Part shown: in pieces, positions 20,925 through 27,570 of the stretch
Layout: each line of letters starts with the position of its first letter
Position numbering within the stretch: the first letter of the stretch is position 1
Assembly (NCBI GenBank): GCA_002320035.1
Contig: DCJL01000007.1
Span: forward strand, 38,780 to 66,349
Direction of reading: 5' to 3'
Source: Clostridiales bacterium UBA1701
Lineage (GTDB): Bacteria > Bacillota > Clostridia > Oscillospirales > Oscillospiraceae
Length of the DNA stretch: 27,570 nucleotides
Made by a program: the position numbers and the translations under genes
The notes under the pieces: model-generated
The model's input: only the letters and a program-made list of their open reading frames with translations
The model's database searches: none
What the model was told of the DNA's origin: nothing

Positions 20925-22916
20925 ATGGCCGATAGATACTCAAGGCTCTTTTCCCTTGAAAAAAGGCTGTACGCCCATGGCTCGCCGGTTATTATCATGG
21001 CCGGCGCTCTCCTGCGGGACAGCTTCAGTTCCAGTCTGCTGGCCCAGCTCAAGTTCAGAAATATAAGCAGCCGGGAGCTTCTTGCCCTCAAAGTCAGCGT
21101 CACCATGCTTGACATTGCGGGCCGGCGCATTGGAGAGCCGGTGGAGTACCAGTATCTGGATATCCATGCCCGGAGGGATGATGAATTTGGCCGGGACACC
21201 GCCATTGTCCTGCCCGATGCCGCAGCGCGCTCTTTCAGCGTCCTTGTGAGCGAGGCCGCATTTGACGACGGGAGCCTCTGGCGGGCAGATGGAAGCCCTT
21301 GGGCGGCACTGAAGGGCCAGCCAAGCCTGGCCGAAGCCTATGGCGACGGGGAGCTTGCCGAGCAGTACCGGGTGCGCTACGGGTCGGACTGCCGCTTTAC
21401 CCCCCTTGAAGATGGGGAGCTTTGGTTCTGCACCTGCGGCGCGGTGAACAGCGCCGGGGAAAAGATCTGTCATATCTGCCGCCGGGCGCTTCTGGCCCAA
21501 AAGTCTGTAAACCTCTCGGCTCTCCGCGCCGAATGTGCCGAGCGGCTTAAGGCGGAGCAGCAGCATCAGGCCGAGGAAAACGAGCAAAACCGAAAGAAAA
21601 AGAAACGGTGTCTGAAGCTGGCCGCCATTATGGCCCCGCTGCTTCTGGCCGCGGTCTTTATTCTGGCCACGGTTCCCGGCGCAGTGAAAAAAAGCCGGGC
21701 CTATGACGCCGCTGCGGAGCTTCTGGCTCAGAATCAGTTTGATCAGGCCGCTCGGGCCTTTTCCGCCCTGGGCGATTACAGGGACAGTGCCCGGCAGGCG
21801 GAGATGAACGTGCCCTACCGGCTGGCCCTGTATATAATGGACTGTGCCGCCAGGGAGGACACCGCCGCGCTTGCCCTTGCAGGGCTCAGCGCCGCTGACG
21901 TGGAAGAGGGGCAGCTCTCCGCCGTGCTCTACCAGGCCGCCGCAGAACGCTTTGCCGCCCTGGGCGATTATATGGACAGCGCCTTCCGGGCGGAACAGTG
22001 CCAAAAGGCAATTACCGCCGGGGAGGAGAACGACGTCCGCACCGCTTATGATGAGGCCAAAGCCCTGCTTGATTCCGGCGCCTACTGCGCCGCGAGGGAT
22101 GCCTTTAAGGCCCTTGGCTCTTACTCAGACAGCGCCGACATGGTCAGGGAAGCCATATATCAGAAAGCCGTGGCGCTTTACGGGATCATGGAAAAATATG
22201 ACGTGCGGGAGCTCTATGCCTCCATAAGCACACAGACCGGAAAAGCCAGCGTTTTCTCTTTTAACGAGTCTGCCGCGATGAAACTGGGAAGCGGCTTTAT
22301 CGAGGATCTCCGCGCAGCCTGCGGCCAGGACGAGGCGGACATTCGCATGGAGGACAAGCCCGCTGAGACGCTCATCCCCTTTTCCGGTGCGCTGAACCGG
22401 CTTTTTGCCACCATGAAGCCGTACAGCGACAGCGCCGGTTACATGGAAAAAATCTCCGCTGCCGTGGACTACACCCGGGAGTTTTATGGGCTTCTGGCCA
22501 ACGGGGACATTTACGGCGCATATGACTGGCTTTCCGTCTATGAGGGGGAATTTGAGGGCAGGGATTACTGGCTTGGCCTTTTGGAGAGCTATAAGCCTTT
22601 CTGCGGCACCTGGGAGCTCTACTCCGGAGACGCCGCCCTCCTGCCTCTGACCGCCGGCTCCACTCAGCCCTGCGGCTCTTTCTCGGCCTGCGTCATTATT
22701 TCGGATGAGGCCGCGATTCTCCGACTGAGCCCCATGAACGGGGAGGATTACGCCGTTGAGCTTCGCGCTGAGCTGGGCGCTTCTGCCTTTACCAACAGCG
22801 ATGACGGAGTCAATACCTACTATGCCACCATCTCCAATGTGCAGCGGCTTGCTTATATAAAATACAACGCCGCCGGTCTCGTGCGCAGCAGTTGCGAGTA
22901 TTCAAAAGCCGCCTGA
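20925..22916 (+). CDS. zinc-ribbon membrane protein with GDYxDS-type helical repeats
   Basis: This 663-residue protein has an N-terminal cytoplasmic beta-rich domain (about 1-130) and a zinc-ribbon knuckle pair spaced CxC-x10-CxxC (Cys169, 171, 182, 185). A charged linker and one helix (about 231-251) follow, then an extracytoplasmic part with TPR-like repeats of the form AFxALGDYxDSA (278-289, 342-353, 393-404) and a weaker PYSDSAGYM near 510. A beta-rich C-terminal domain closes it. It resembles repeat proteins common in gut Clostridia whose function is unknown. Topology suggests a cytoplasmic sensor domain linked to an outside binding domain. The GGAGG ribosome site overlaps the stop of the small membrane protein gene. 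Confidence 0.75.
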   Translation: MADRYSRLFSLEKRLYAHGSPVIIMAGALLRDSFSSSLLAQLKFRNISSRELLALKVSVTMLDIAGRRIGEPVEYQYLDIHARRDDEFGRDTAIVLPDAAARSFSVLVSEAAFDDGSLWRADGSPWAALKGQPSLAEAYGDGELAEQYRVRYGSDCRFTPLEDGELWFCTCGAVNSAGEKICHICRRALLAQKSVNLSALRAECAERLKAEQQHQAEENEQNRKKKKRCLKLAAIMAPLLLAAVFILATVPGAVKKSRAYDAAAELLAQNQFDQAARAFSALGDYRDSARQAEMNVPYRLALYIMDCAAREDTAALALAGLSAADVEEGQLSAVLYQAAAERFAALGDYMDSAFRAEQCQKAITAGEENDVRTAYDEAKALLDSGAYCAARDAFKALGSYSDSADMVREAIYQKAVALYGIMEKYDVRELYASISTQTGKASVFSFNESAAMKLGSGFIEDLRAACGQDEADIRMEDKPAETLIPFSGALNRLFATMKPYSDSAGYMEKISAAVDYTREFYGLLANGDIYGAYDWLSVYEGEFEGRDYWLGLLESYKPFCGTWELYSGDAALLPLTAGSTQPCGSFSACVIISDEAAILRLSPMNGEDYAVELRAELGASAFTNSDDGVNTYYATISNVQRLAYIKYNAAGLVRSSCEYSKAA

Positions 22917-22959
22917 CATAGGATGTTGAAAACTAAATGTAAATAAACTGCCCTATCTC

Positions 22960-22988
22960 TTGACAATGGATGCTTTAATTTATAAAAT
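22960..22988 (+). promoter_or_regulatory. near-consensus promoter
   Basis: TTGACA (22960-22965), a 17-bp spacer and TAAAAT (22983-22988) lie 40 bp before the ATG at 23028. This is one of the strongest housekeeping promoters in the window. Confidence 0.8.
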
Positions 22989-23027
22989 TGTCTTAAGATT
23001 TTTTAAGAAACATATTGGAGCATGGCA

Positions 23028-23441
23028 ATGAGAGAAAAAATCGGCAAAATATTTTCCGGCCGCCAGGGGATGGACGAGCTTTCCAAGGCGCTTTTCTGGT
23101 GTTCCCTGGCTTGTATGGCCCTATCTGCGCTGACGCTTGGCGTTTTAAACGGTGTTTTATCCTCAATTTTCAGTTTTCTTGGCTTTTTCCAGATCATTCT
23201 ATGCTTTATTCGTGCTTTTTCCCGGCGTCTGGGGCAGCGGGAAGCCGAAAATGCCGCCTATCTTGCTTGGCTCTCCAGACAGCGCAGCAAGCTTGGGGCA
23301 TACAAGGAGCGCCGCCGTCAGAGCCGGGATTTCAAGTTTTTCAAATGCCCCGGCTGCGGTACCTATATCCGCGTTCCCCGCGGCAAGGGCCGCCTGCACA
23401 TCAAGTGCAAATGCGGCTATATGCTCTACCGTAAAACCTGA
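23028..23441 (+). CDS. small zinc-ribbon membrane protein
   Basis: This is a 137-residue protein of unknown function. It has a basic start, two hydrophobic segments (about 20-60), a basic linker, and a C-terminal zinc ribbon with Cys pairs in FKCPGCGTYIRVPRGKGRL and IKCKCGYM (CxxC and CxC). The ribbon type is that of proteins that bind nucleic acid or help fold partners. The ATG at 23028 is preferred over that at 23022 because TTGGAG is then seven bases away. It is monocistronic: strong promoter before, strong terminator after. Confidence 0.75.
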   Translation: MREKIGKIFSGRQGMDELSKALFWCSLACMALSALTLGVLNGVLSSIFSFLGFFQIILCFIRAFSRRLGQREAENAAYLAWLSRQRSKLGAYKERRRQSRDFKFFKCPGCGTYIRVPRGKGRLHIKCKCGYMLYRKT

Positions 23442-23453
23442 ACCGATATTATA

Positions 23454-23492
23454 AAAAGAGCGCGCTTCAGTCTTGGAAGCGCGCTCTTTTTT
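23454..23492 (+). terminator. intrinsic terminator
   Basis: AAAAGAGCGCGCTTC (23454-23468) pairs with GAAGCGCGCTCTTTT (23476-23490), and the T-run continues to 23492. It ends the small zinc-ribbon gene. Confidence 0.92.
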
Positions 23493-23587
23493 ATGATGCC
23501 TTTTTCCTCTCCCGCGCACTCTTTCAGAAGTCCCAGCAGCACCCTCTCTTTTCTGTCTATCTTCATTTTCTCTCCCTTAATGTGCTA

Positions 23588-23616
23588 AACCCGGCAGGAC
23601 GACGTCCGGCCGGGTT
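23588..23616 (-). terminator. terminator-like hairpin after the CoA-transferase gene
   Basis: AACCCGGC (23588-23595) pairs with GCCGGGTT (23609-23616), with inner GGAC/GTCC pairing. It lies 15 bp past the CoA-transferase stop. The minus-strand side lacks a T-run, whereas the plus-strand side reads CGGTTTT. Confidence 0.5.
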
Positions 23617-23630
23617 CGGTTTTCCTGTTT

Positions 23631-24938
23631 TCAGACAAGGATACCGCGTTTTTTTGCCTCGAAGCTCAGCTCATCCCTGAAATCAGGGTGGGCAATGGCG
23701 ATAAGCCGCTTCGCCCGCTCGCCCAGACTGCAGCCGCGCAGATGGGCAAGGCCGTACTCGGTGACGATATAGTCCACATCGTTTTTGCTGGTGGTGCAGA
23801 CCGCACCGGGGGTGAGAATGGGCTTTATTTTGCTTATGGTGCCGCCCTTGGCAGTGGAGGAAAACGCGATAAAGCTCTTGCCGCCCTTGGACTGGCAGGC
23901 GCCGCGCACATAGTCGATCTGCCCGCCGGAGCCGGACATGTGCTTTGTGCCCACGCTCTCCGCACAGACCTGCCCCCAGAGATCGACCTCCAGAGCGGCG
24001 TTAATGGAGATCATATTGTCGTTTTTGCAGATGACCTCGGGATTGTTCACATAGTCAACGGGCAGAAGGGCAATGGCGGGGTTATCGTCGATAAAATCAT
24101 AGATGCGCTTGGAGCCGAAGGCAAAGGTCGTGACGCTCTGCCCCCGGTGGATCTGTTTTCTGCTGTTGTTCACCGCGCCGCACTCGATAAGCTCCACCAT
24201 GGAGTCGGTGAACATCTCGGTATGTATGCCCAGGTCCTTCTTGGTCTTTAGGGCCATACCGGTGGCGTCGGGGATGGCCCCGATCCCCAGTTGGATGCAG
24301 GCCCCGTCGGGTATCTGCTCGGCAATCAGGCCGCCGATGGTGACGCTTACCTCGTCCAGCTTCACGGGGGGCAGTACCGGCAGCTCGATATTGTTTTCAA
24401 TCAGCCCGTCCACCTGGCTTATGTGCAGGCGGCTGCCGCAAACGGCCCTGGGCTGGTTGACATTTACCTCGATAAAGATGCGCTTTGCCTTGTCAATCAT
24501 GGCCTCCGAGTAGGAACTGGCGGTGGCCAGGCTGAAATAGCCATGCTTGTCCATAGGCGAGACAGAAACACAGAAGGCATCATAGTCGTAGCACGTTCTG
24601 ATATACTTGGGAATATCCCTGTAATAGGCGGGAATAAAATCCGCGAATCCGCTGTTTATGGCGCTTCTGGCTCCCGCGCTGGAAAACCAGGAGTACCCCG
24701 TCATTTTCCCGTAGAGGCTCTTGTCAGCATAAAACTCCAGGGGATACACATCCAGCAGCGTCTGGACCTTTACGCCGCGAAGCTGGTCCTGCCCCGCCCG
24801 CTCCGCAATGGCGGAGATGATGGCTGGAGTCTGGGCCGCAGCGGCGTCCATGCCGATAAGCCAGCCATCCTCCACTCGCGCCGCAAGCTCCTGCGCGGTG
24901 GTTTTTCTGGCCTCATACAGCGTTTTGAAATCTGTCAT
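23631..24938 (-). CDS. acetyl-CoA hydrolase/transferase family CoA-transferase
   Basis: This 435-residue family I CoA-transferase is of the 4-hydroxybutyrate/acetyl-CoA type. Key parts are the QLGIGAIPDA loop (216-225) and HTEMFTDSMVELIE, with the likely catalytic Glu241. Further on come KHMSGSGGQIDYVRGA and the closing DYIVTEYGLAHLRG segment. Such enzymes move CoA between butyryl, acetyl, propionyl or 4-hydroxybutyryl groups, often in butyrate formation. The exact substrate is not decidable by eye. The ATG at 24938 follows GGAG and is only 29 bp behind the S1-protein gene, so it could be read through from the sporulation cluster. Confidence 0.88.
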   Translation of the reverse strand: MTDFKTLYEARKTTAQELAARVEDGWLIGMDAAAAQTPAIISAIAERAGQDQLRGVKVQTLLDVYPLEFYADKSLYGKMTGYSWFSSAGARSAINSGFADFIPAYYRDIPKYIRTCYDYDAFCVSVSPMDKHGYFSLATASSYSEAMIDKAKRIFIEVNVNQPRAVCGSRLHISQVDGLIENNIELPVLPPVKLDEVSVTIGGLIAEQIPDGACIQLGIGAIPDATGMALKTKKDLGIHTEMFTDSMVELIECGAVNNSRKQIHRGQSVTTFAFGSKRIYDFIDDNPAIALLPVDYVNNPEVICKNDNMISINAALEVDLWGQVCAESVGTKHMSGSGGQIDYVRGACQSKGGKSFIAFSSTAKGGTISKIKPILTPGAVCTTSKNDVDYIVTEYGLAHLRGCSLGERAKRLIAIAHPDFRDELSFEAKKRGILV

Positions 24939-24967
24939 TGGTTTTTCTCCTTTTCAGACTTTATCTT

Positions 24968-25417
24968 TTATCTGCGGCGGCCGCGCTGCTTATGCTCCGC
25001 GTAACGGCGGTTGTCAGCAATGCGGCTGTCCGCTTCCTGCATAAATTTTTTGAGTCTGTCTTCAAAATCCTGATTGGCGCTGGGGGGATCTGCTGCGGCA
25101 CGGGGGGGCGGGGTCTGGCCGCCGCTTTTGGGAGCGCTGTCCCGCCGCATTGGCGCGGCCTGCTGCCTGGGTGCCGGGGCAGGAGACTCCGCGCGCTTGA
25201 TGGAAAGATTGATCTTCCCGTCCTCCGTCACGTTCATAACCCGCACTTTTACCATTTGCCCCAGCTTCACATGCTCATTCACATCATTCACATAGGTATT
25301 GGCAATCTCCGAGATATGCACAAGGCCGCTCCTGCCCTCCGGCAGCGACACGAACGCGCCGAATTTTGTGATCCCGGTTACTTTTCCCTCTATAACGCTT
25401 CCTACTTCCAGCCCCAT
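24968..25417 (-). CDS. S1 RNA-binding domain protein (YabR-like)
   Basis: This 149-residue protein starts with a full S1/OB domain (about 3-73: GSVIEGKVTGITKFGAFVSL, then GLVHISEI and VMNVTEDGKINLSIKR). A long Pro/Ala/Arg-rich disordered linker and a basic helical tail (DFEDRLKKFMQEADSRI) follow. YabR-type proteins follow divIC in Bacillus and Clostridia and bind RNA or ribosomes; the role is unsettled. The start overlaps the divIC end by 16 bases. Confidence 0.9.
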   Translation of the reverse strand: MGLEVGSVIEGKVTGITKFGAFVSLPEGRSGLVHISEIANTYVNDVNEHVKLGQMVKVRVMNVTEDGKINLSIKRAESPAPAPRQQAAPMRRDSAPKSGGQTPPPRAAADPPSANQDFEDRLKKFMQEADSRIADNRRYAEHKQRGRRR

Positions 25418-25701
25418 AGCGCTTCCTCTCTGTCTGTTGTAAAATAAAATATTTTTTCTCCCGGCAGTACAAGGCCCAGCCTCTCCCGAGCAAGCATCAG
25501 CATTTCCTCGTCGCTCCCGGCAGAGGCAAGCTTTTCCTCCAGCCGGGCCTTTTCCTGTTCAAGCAGCGCCAGCTCCTGCCGGAGCCCGGCGGCCGTTTCC
25601 TCCGCATGACGCAGTTCGGCCCGCGCGGAGGCAAGGCTCACCAGTGAATACAGCATCAGCGCCAAAACAACGATTCTCAATATGATGTCACGGTTGTGCA
25701 T
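25402..25701 (-). CDS. divIC: septum formation initiator DivIC/FtsB family
   Basis: This is a 99-residue bitopic division protein. It has a short cytoplasmic start, one helix (about 6-25), a Leu/Glu coiled coil (about 27-62) and the conserved tail MLARERLGLVLPGEKIFYF. It acts in the divisome with DivIB/FtsQ and FtsL. I chose the ATG at 25701 because GAAAGGG lies upstream; an ATG at 25725 would overlap the yabQ stop. Its position between yabQ and the S1 gene is the classic one. Confidence 0.9.
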   Translation of the reverse strand: MHNRDIILRIVVLALMLYSLVSLASARAELRHAEETAAGLRQELALLEQEKARLEEKLASAGSDEEMLMLARERLGLVLPGEKIFYFTTDREEALWGWK

Positions 25702-25721
25702 AAGGGCCCTTTCGCAAGGCA

Positions 25722-26135
25722 TCACTGCCTCTTTTTAATAATAATGCATTCTCTCATTTTTTGAAAGATAATTTTTGCCGAAAGAGCTGTTTTTTTTATT
25801 ATTTTTTTGCATGAGGCCATTAACATACAGAATTTATCCAAACCTGTGCTGAAAAAGGGTAAAATAGGGGGACTGAGGGCGTGCATATATGTCAGGAAGC
25901 CCAACAGCGCCGCGGCAAGATCCCAGAGCCCCAGTCGTCCGCTGCCTGCACCCATGGCAAAAAGGAACAAGCCTCCGCCCGCAAGCACACAGAAAAGCCC
26001 GTCCAGCGCCGCCCCGCCCAAACCACCGCAGCGGCGGCGGATGGGCCGGATAAGGTCATAACACAAGCCCGCCAGCCCGCCCAGGCCGAAACCCAACAGC
26101 AGCGCCGCTCCCTGGCGGCCAAGCTCCGTCTCCAT
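25722..26135 (-). CDS. yabQ: spore cortex biosynthesis protein YabQ
   Basis: This 137-residue membrane protein has about three helices near the N-terminus and a Lys-rich tail. It opens RQGAALLLGFGLGGLAGLCYDLIRPIRR, typical of YabQ, which acts in the mother-cell-derived membrane during spore cortex formation. The ATG at 26135 lies within a few bases of the yabP stop, so coupling is likely. The tail (KKIIKKTALSAKIIFQK) is A+T-rich, unlike the body. Confidence 0.88.
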   Translation of the reverse strand: METELGRQGAALLLGFGLGGLAGLCYDLIRPIRRRCGGLGGAALDGLFCVLAGGGLFLFAMGAGSGRLGLWDLAAALLGFLTYMHALSPPILPFFSTGLDKFCMLMASCKKIIKKTALSAKIIFQKMRECIIIKKRQ

Positions 26136-26137
26136 GC

Positions 26138-26422
26138 TCAGCCGAAAAGGCGGGACCACAGGGAACCGGATTTAGCGGGTTCCTCATAGCTCAGCTCCTG
26201 TATGTGCCCCCGTACCTCGAGCTGCCCTGCGTCCAGGTCTATCCTCTCTATGTGCAGGCCCTGTCCCCGGACAGTCAGATCCCCCTGGGCGGTGGTCAGG
26301 ACAATAAGATTCTCGTCAAAGCCGGAAACATCGTCCACACCGCAGATGCTAAGCTTTTCTCTGCTCTCCATATTCAGGCTGTGCAGCCGGGCAGGCGCTT
26401 TTTGAATCTGGTCATATGGCAT
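26138..26422 (-). CDS. yabP: sporulation protein YabP
   Basis: This 94-residue YabP/YqfC-family protein has the motif HSLNMESREKLSICGVDDVSGFDE near the N-terminus, then a repeat of short beta strands (LIVLTTAQGDLTVRGQGLHI) and a Leu-rich closing part. It is required for spore assembly in Bacillus, in mother-cell expression. I chose the ATG at 26422 because AAGGGGGTGAG precedes it. It is the first gene of yabP-yabQ-divIC-S1. The usual upstream hup and S4-domain genes are absent here. Confidence 0.9.
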   Translation of the reverse strand: MPYDQIQKAPARLHSLNMESREKLSICGVDDVSGFDENLIVLTTAQGDLTVRGQGLHIERIDLDAGQLEVRGHIQELSYEEPAKSGSLWSRLFG

Positions 26423-26468
26423 GTTCTCACCCCCTTGGAGCAAGTATATGCCGCCGGCGGACAAATTA

Positions 26469-26482
26469 GAAAAGCGCTTTTC
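26469..26482. promoter_or_regulatory. 14-bp perfect palindrome upstream of yabP
   Basis: GAAAAGCGCTTTTC is fully palindromic and lies 47 bp before the yabP start. It could be an operator; no known site is matched. Confidence 0.3.
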
Positions 26483-26544
26483 ATATTCTTCGCCTGTGCA
26501 GAATTACAGCCGTAAAGGCAACACGCAGCGCGGGCAGCAGAAAA

Positions 26545-26566
26545 CAGGGCGGCAAAAGCCGCCCTG
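26545..26566 (-). terminator. terminator of the ACS-like gene
   Basis: CAGGGCGGC (26545-26553) pairs with GCCGCCCTG (26558-26566) around four bases, and the minus strand continues TTTTCTG. It separates the ACS-like gene from yabP. Confidence 0.82.
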
Positions 26567-26596
26567 CTCTGATTGAATCAATGGTATATTAGAGTT

Positions 26597-27325
26597 TCAG
26601 TGCTTTTCGCTCTTGTCGCCCACGCCGAAGTGCAGTTCCTTCATGCCTTCCACCTCGTCGCACACATCCTTAAGCGCGCACACCGAGCAGTCGGTGGGCA
26701 GTCCCTCCAGGATATGGGTCAGGGTGCCGGTAACGGCGGTGGCCTTCTTGGCCAGCTTCTGCATTTGGGCGTAGTCCAGACCGGGAGCCGTGGCAAAAAT
26801 CACGGTGGCGTTAAGCACATTGGGGTTTTTCTTGTACTCGGCAATATAGCTTGCGCCCACAGATCGGAAGCTAATGCCCTGTCGCAGAGCGATTTTGCTG
26901 ACACGGACCTGCTCTCTGTACGACTCAGGGGACATGCGCACCATGTAGCCCTCCGGGTAGACATGGTACTTGGCAAACTCGATGTCCTTCAGCGTGCGAT
27001 ATACATTCTCGTCATCATCGTCCAGAACGCCTACGCGCAGCAGGACGATGCGGGCAAAGTCCACCTCTCCCCGAATGTCTTTCAGATCCGGCCCGTACAG
27101 CAGAACCTGATCCCTGTTGACCAACTCCGGGCCGGAAGTAAAAAGCACATAGTTCGCCGAGCCCTTTCCGGACGCGCCCATCTCATAGGCCGCGTCCTTC
27201 TGCAGGACAAGCTCGCTTGCGCCAAGGTCCTTCCAGCAGTCACCGGGGGCATAGTCCCAGGTCTTCACAGGAGCGTTCTCAAAAAGCGCCTTGCTTTCCT
27301 TGATAAGGGAATTGTAGAGCTCCAT
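26597..27325 (-). CDS. stand-alone acetyl-CoA synthase (CODH/ACS beta)-like domain protein
   Basis: This 242-residue protein matches the second domain of bacterial acetyl-CoA synthase. The segment from YGPDLKDI (about 75) through IALRQGISFRSVGASYIAEY to NATVIFATAPG aligns by eye with the Moorella ACS central domain. It is followed, as there, by a cysteine motif: CSVCALKDVC (Cys213, 216, 222), which resembles the first A-cluster ligands. The rest of ACS, including the Cys-Gly-Cys nickel site and the N-terminal CODH-binding domain, is missing. It could be a remnant of Wood-Ljungdahl chemistry or a cluster- or corrinoid-binding accessory protein. Four bases separate it from the upstream 52-residue gene, so translation is probably coupled. 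Confidence 0.72.
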   Translation of the reverse strand: MELYNSLIKESKALFENAPVKTWDYAPGDCWKDLGASELVLQKDAAYEMGASGKGSANYVLFTSGPELVNRDQVLLYGPDLKDIRGEVDFARIVLLRVGVLDDDDENVYRTLKDIEFAKYHVYPEGYMVRMSPESYREQVRVSKIALRQGISFRSVGASYIAEYKKNPNVLNATVIFATAPGLDYAQMQKLAKKATAVTGTLTHILEGLPTDCSVCALKDVCDEVEGMKELHFGVGDKSEKH

Positions 27326-27329
27326 AAGC

Positions 27330-27488
27330 TTAGAATACCAGGTCTACCTTCTTGCGGTCAAATATCTCGTTGACACGCATATACAGCCAGGAGAGCAGCT
27401 TCTGGTCCAGGTTCCAGAAGTACACAACAAACAGAACGCCGACCGTTACCAGGAGCGCCTTTATAAGTTTCTTAATGAATTTGCACAT
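27330..27488 (-). CDS. 52-residue single-helix membrane protein
   Basis: This is a short gene on the minus strand. It runs from ATG at 27488 behind AAAGGAG to a TAA at 27330, and encodes a basic start (MCKFIKKLIK), one helix (about 11-25) and a charged tail ending KKVDLVF. Its good ribosome site and 4-base link to the ACS-like gene argue that it is real. No family is recognised. Confidence 0.55.
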   Translation of the reverse strand: MCKFIKKLIKALLVTVGVLFVVYFWNLDQKLLSWLYMRVNEIFDRKKVDLVF

Positions 27489-27538
27489 ATTTGGAATATG
27501 CTCCTTTCCTATATTGGAGTGCTGACCATAAGCGGCGA

Positions 27539-27570
27539 TTACTTCTTGGCCATGCCCTTCTGGCGGGCAT
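27539..27570 (-). CDS. C-terminal tail of an upstream gene (partial)
   Basis: The minus strand ends a frame with ARQKGMAKK and stop TAA at 27539, running off the right edge. The next 50 bp carry the ribosome site of the 52-residue gene. Only ten codons are visible, so the product cannot be named. Confidence 0.45.
   Translation of the reverse strand, partial: ARQKGMAKK

Noticed and set aside
26423..26500. SigE-type promoter before yabP
   Set aside because: A CATATACT-like -10 exists but no -35 element lies at the required distance, so it was not listed.
1..27570. CRISPR array, rRNA genes, known riboswitches
   Set aside because: No regularly spaced repeats, no rRNA-like stretches and no leader matching a known riboswitch class were seen.

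Overview
The window looks like chromosomal DNA of an anaerobic, spore-forming Gram-positive bacterium of the class Clostridia, probably an Oscillospiraceae-type gut organism. The reasons are sporulation genes (yabP, yabQ), a FtsW/RodA/SpoVE-type protein, DUF975 and putative-glycoside-hydrolase membrane proteins, a KamA-family radical SAM enzyme, an acetyl/butyryl-CoA-type CoA-transferase, an acetyl-CoA-synthase-like protein, and many small zinc-ribbon/repeat membrane proteins. Genus-level assignment is inference.

Layout. (1) 129-7348, minus strand: a five-gene cluster encoding a large lipoprotein solute-binding protein, two MalF/MalG-type sugar permeases, a HlyD/RND-type adaptor and a two-helix MacB-like membrane protein. 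No ATPase gene is present. (2) 7512-9549, plus strand, divergent from the transporter: an OmpR-type response regulator and its histidine kinase, with a tandem TCTTAAA operator candidate between the divergent promoters. (3) 9550-13224: a visibly A+T-richer accessory islet with two perfect hairpins around a transporter fragment, a WYL regulator, a GyrI-like protein, a frameshifted isochorismatase-family pseudogene and a VOC protein. It ends at a tRNA-Leu(CAG) gene. (4) 13451-18648: a DUF975 protein, a RodA/FtsW-type protein, tsaE-tsaB (t6A tRNA modification), upp (uracil salvage) and a KamA-family radical SAM gene, separated by clear hairpin terminators. (5) 18828-23441: a putative glycoside-hydrolase-fold membrane protein behind rpiB, then divergent small membrane and zinc-ribbon proteins. 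(6) 23631-26422, minus strand: yabP-yabQ-divIC-S1 protein with a CoA-transferase gene close behind. (7) 26597-27570, minus strand: a stand-alone acetyl-CoA-synthase-like domain, a 52-residue membrane protein missed by length filters, and the tail of another gene.

The likeliest new system is region 1-2. A carbohydrate-type ABC importer, whose binding protein carries a propeller-like N-terminal half, sits in the same gene line as an efflux-type adaptor and a MacB-like extracytoplasmic domain with too few membrane helices to be an ordinary permease. A dedicated two-component system is adjacent. A plausible reading is a sensing or envelope-coupled transporter that borrows an ATPase from elsewhere. 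The second candidate is the isolated acetyl-CoA-synthase-like domain at the right edge.
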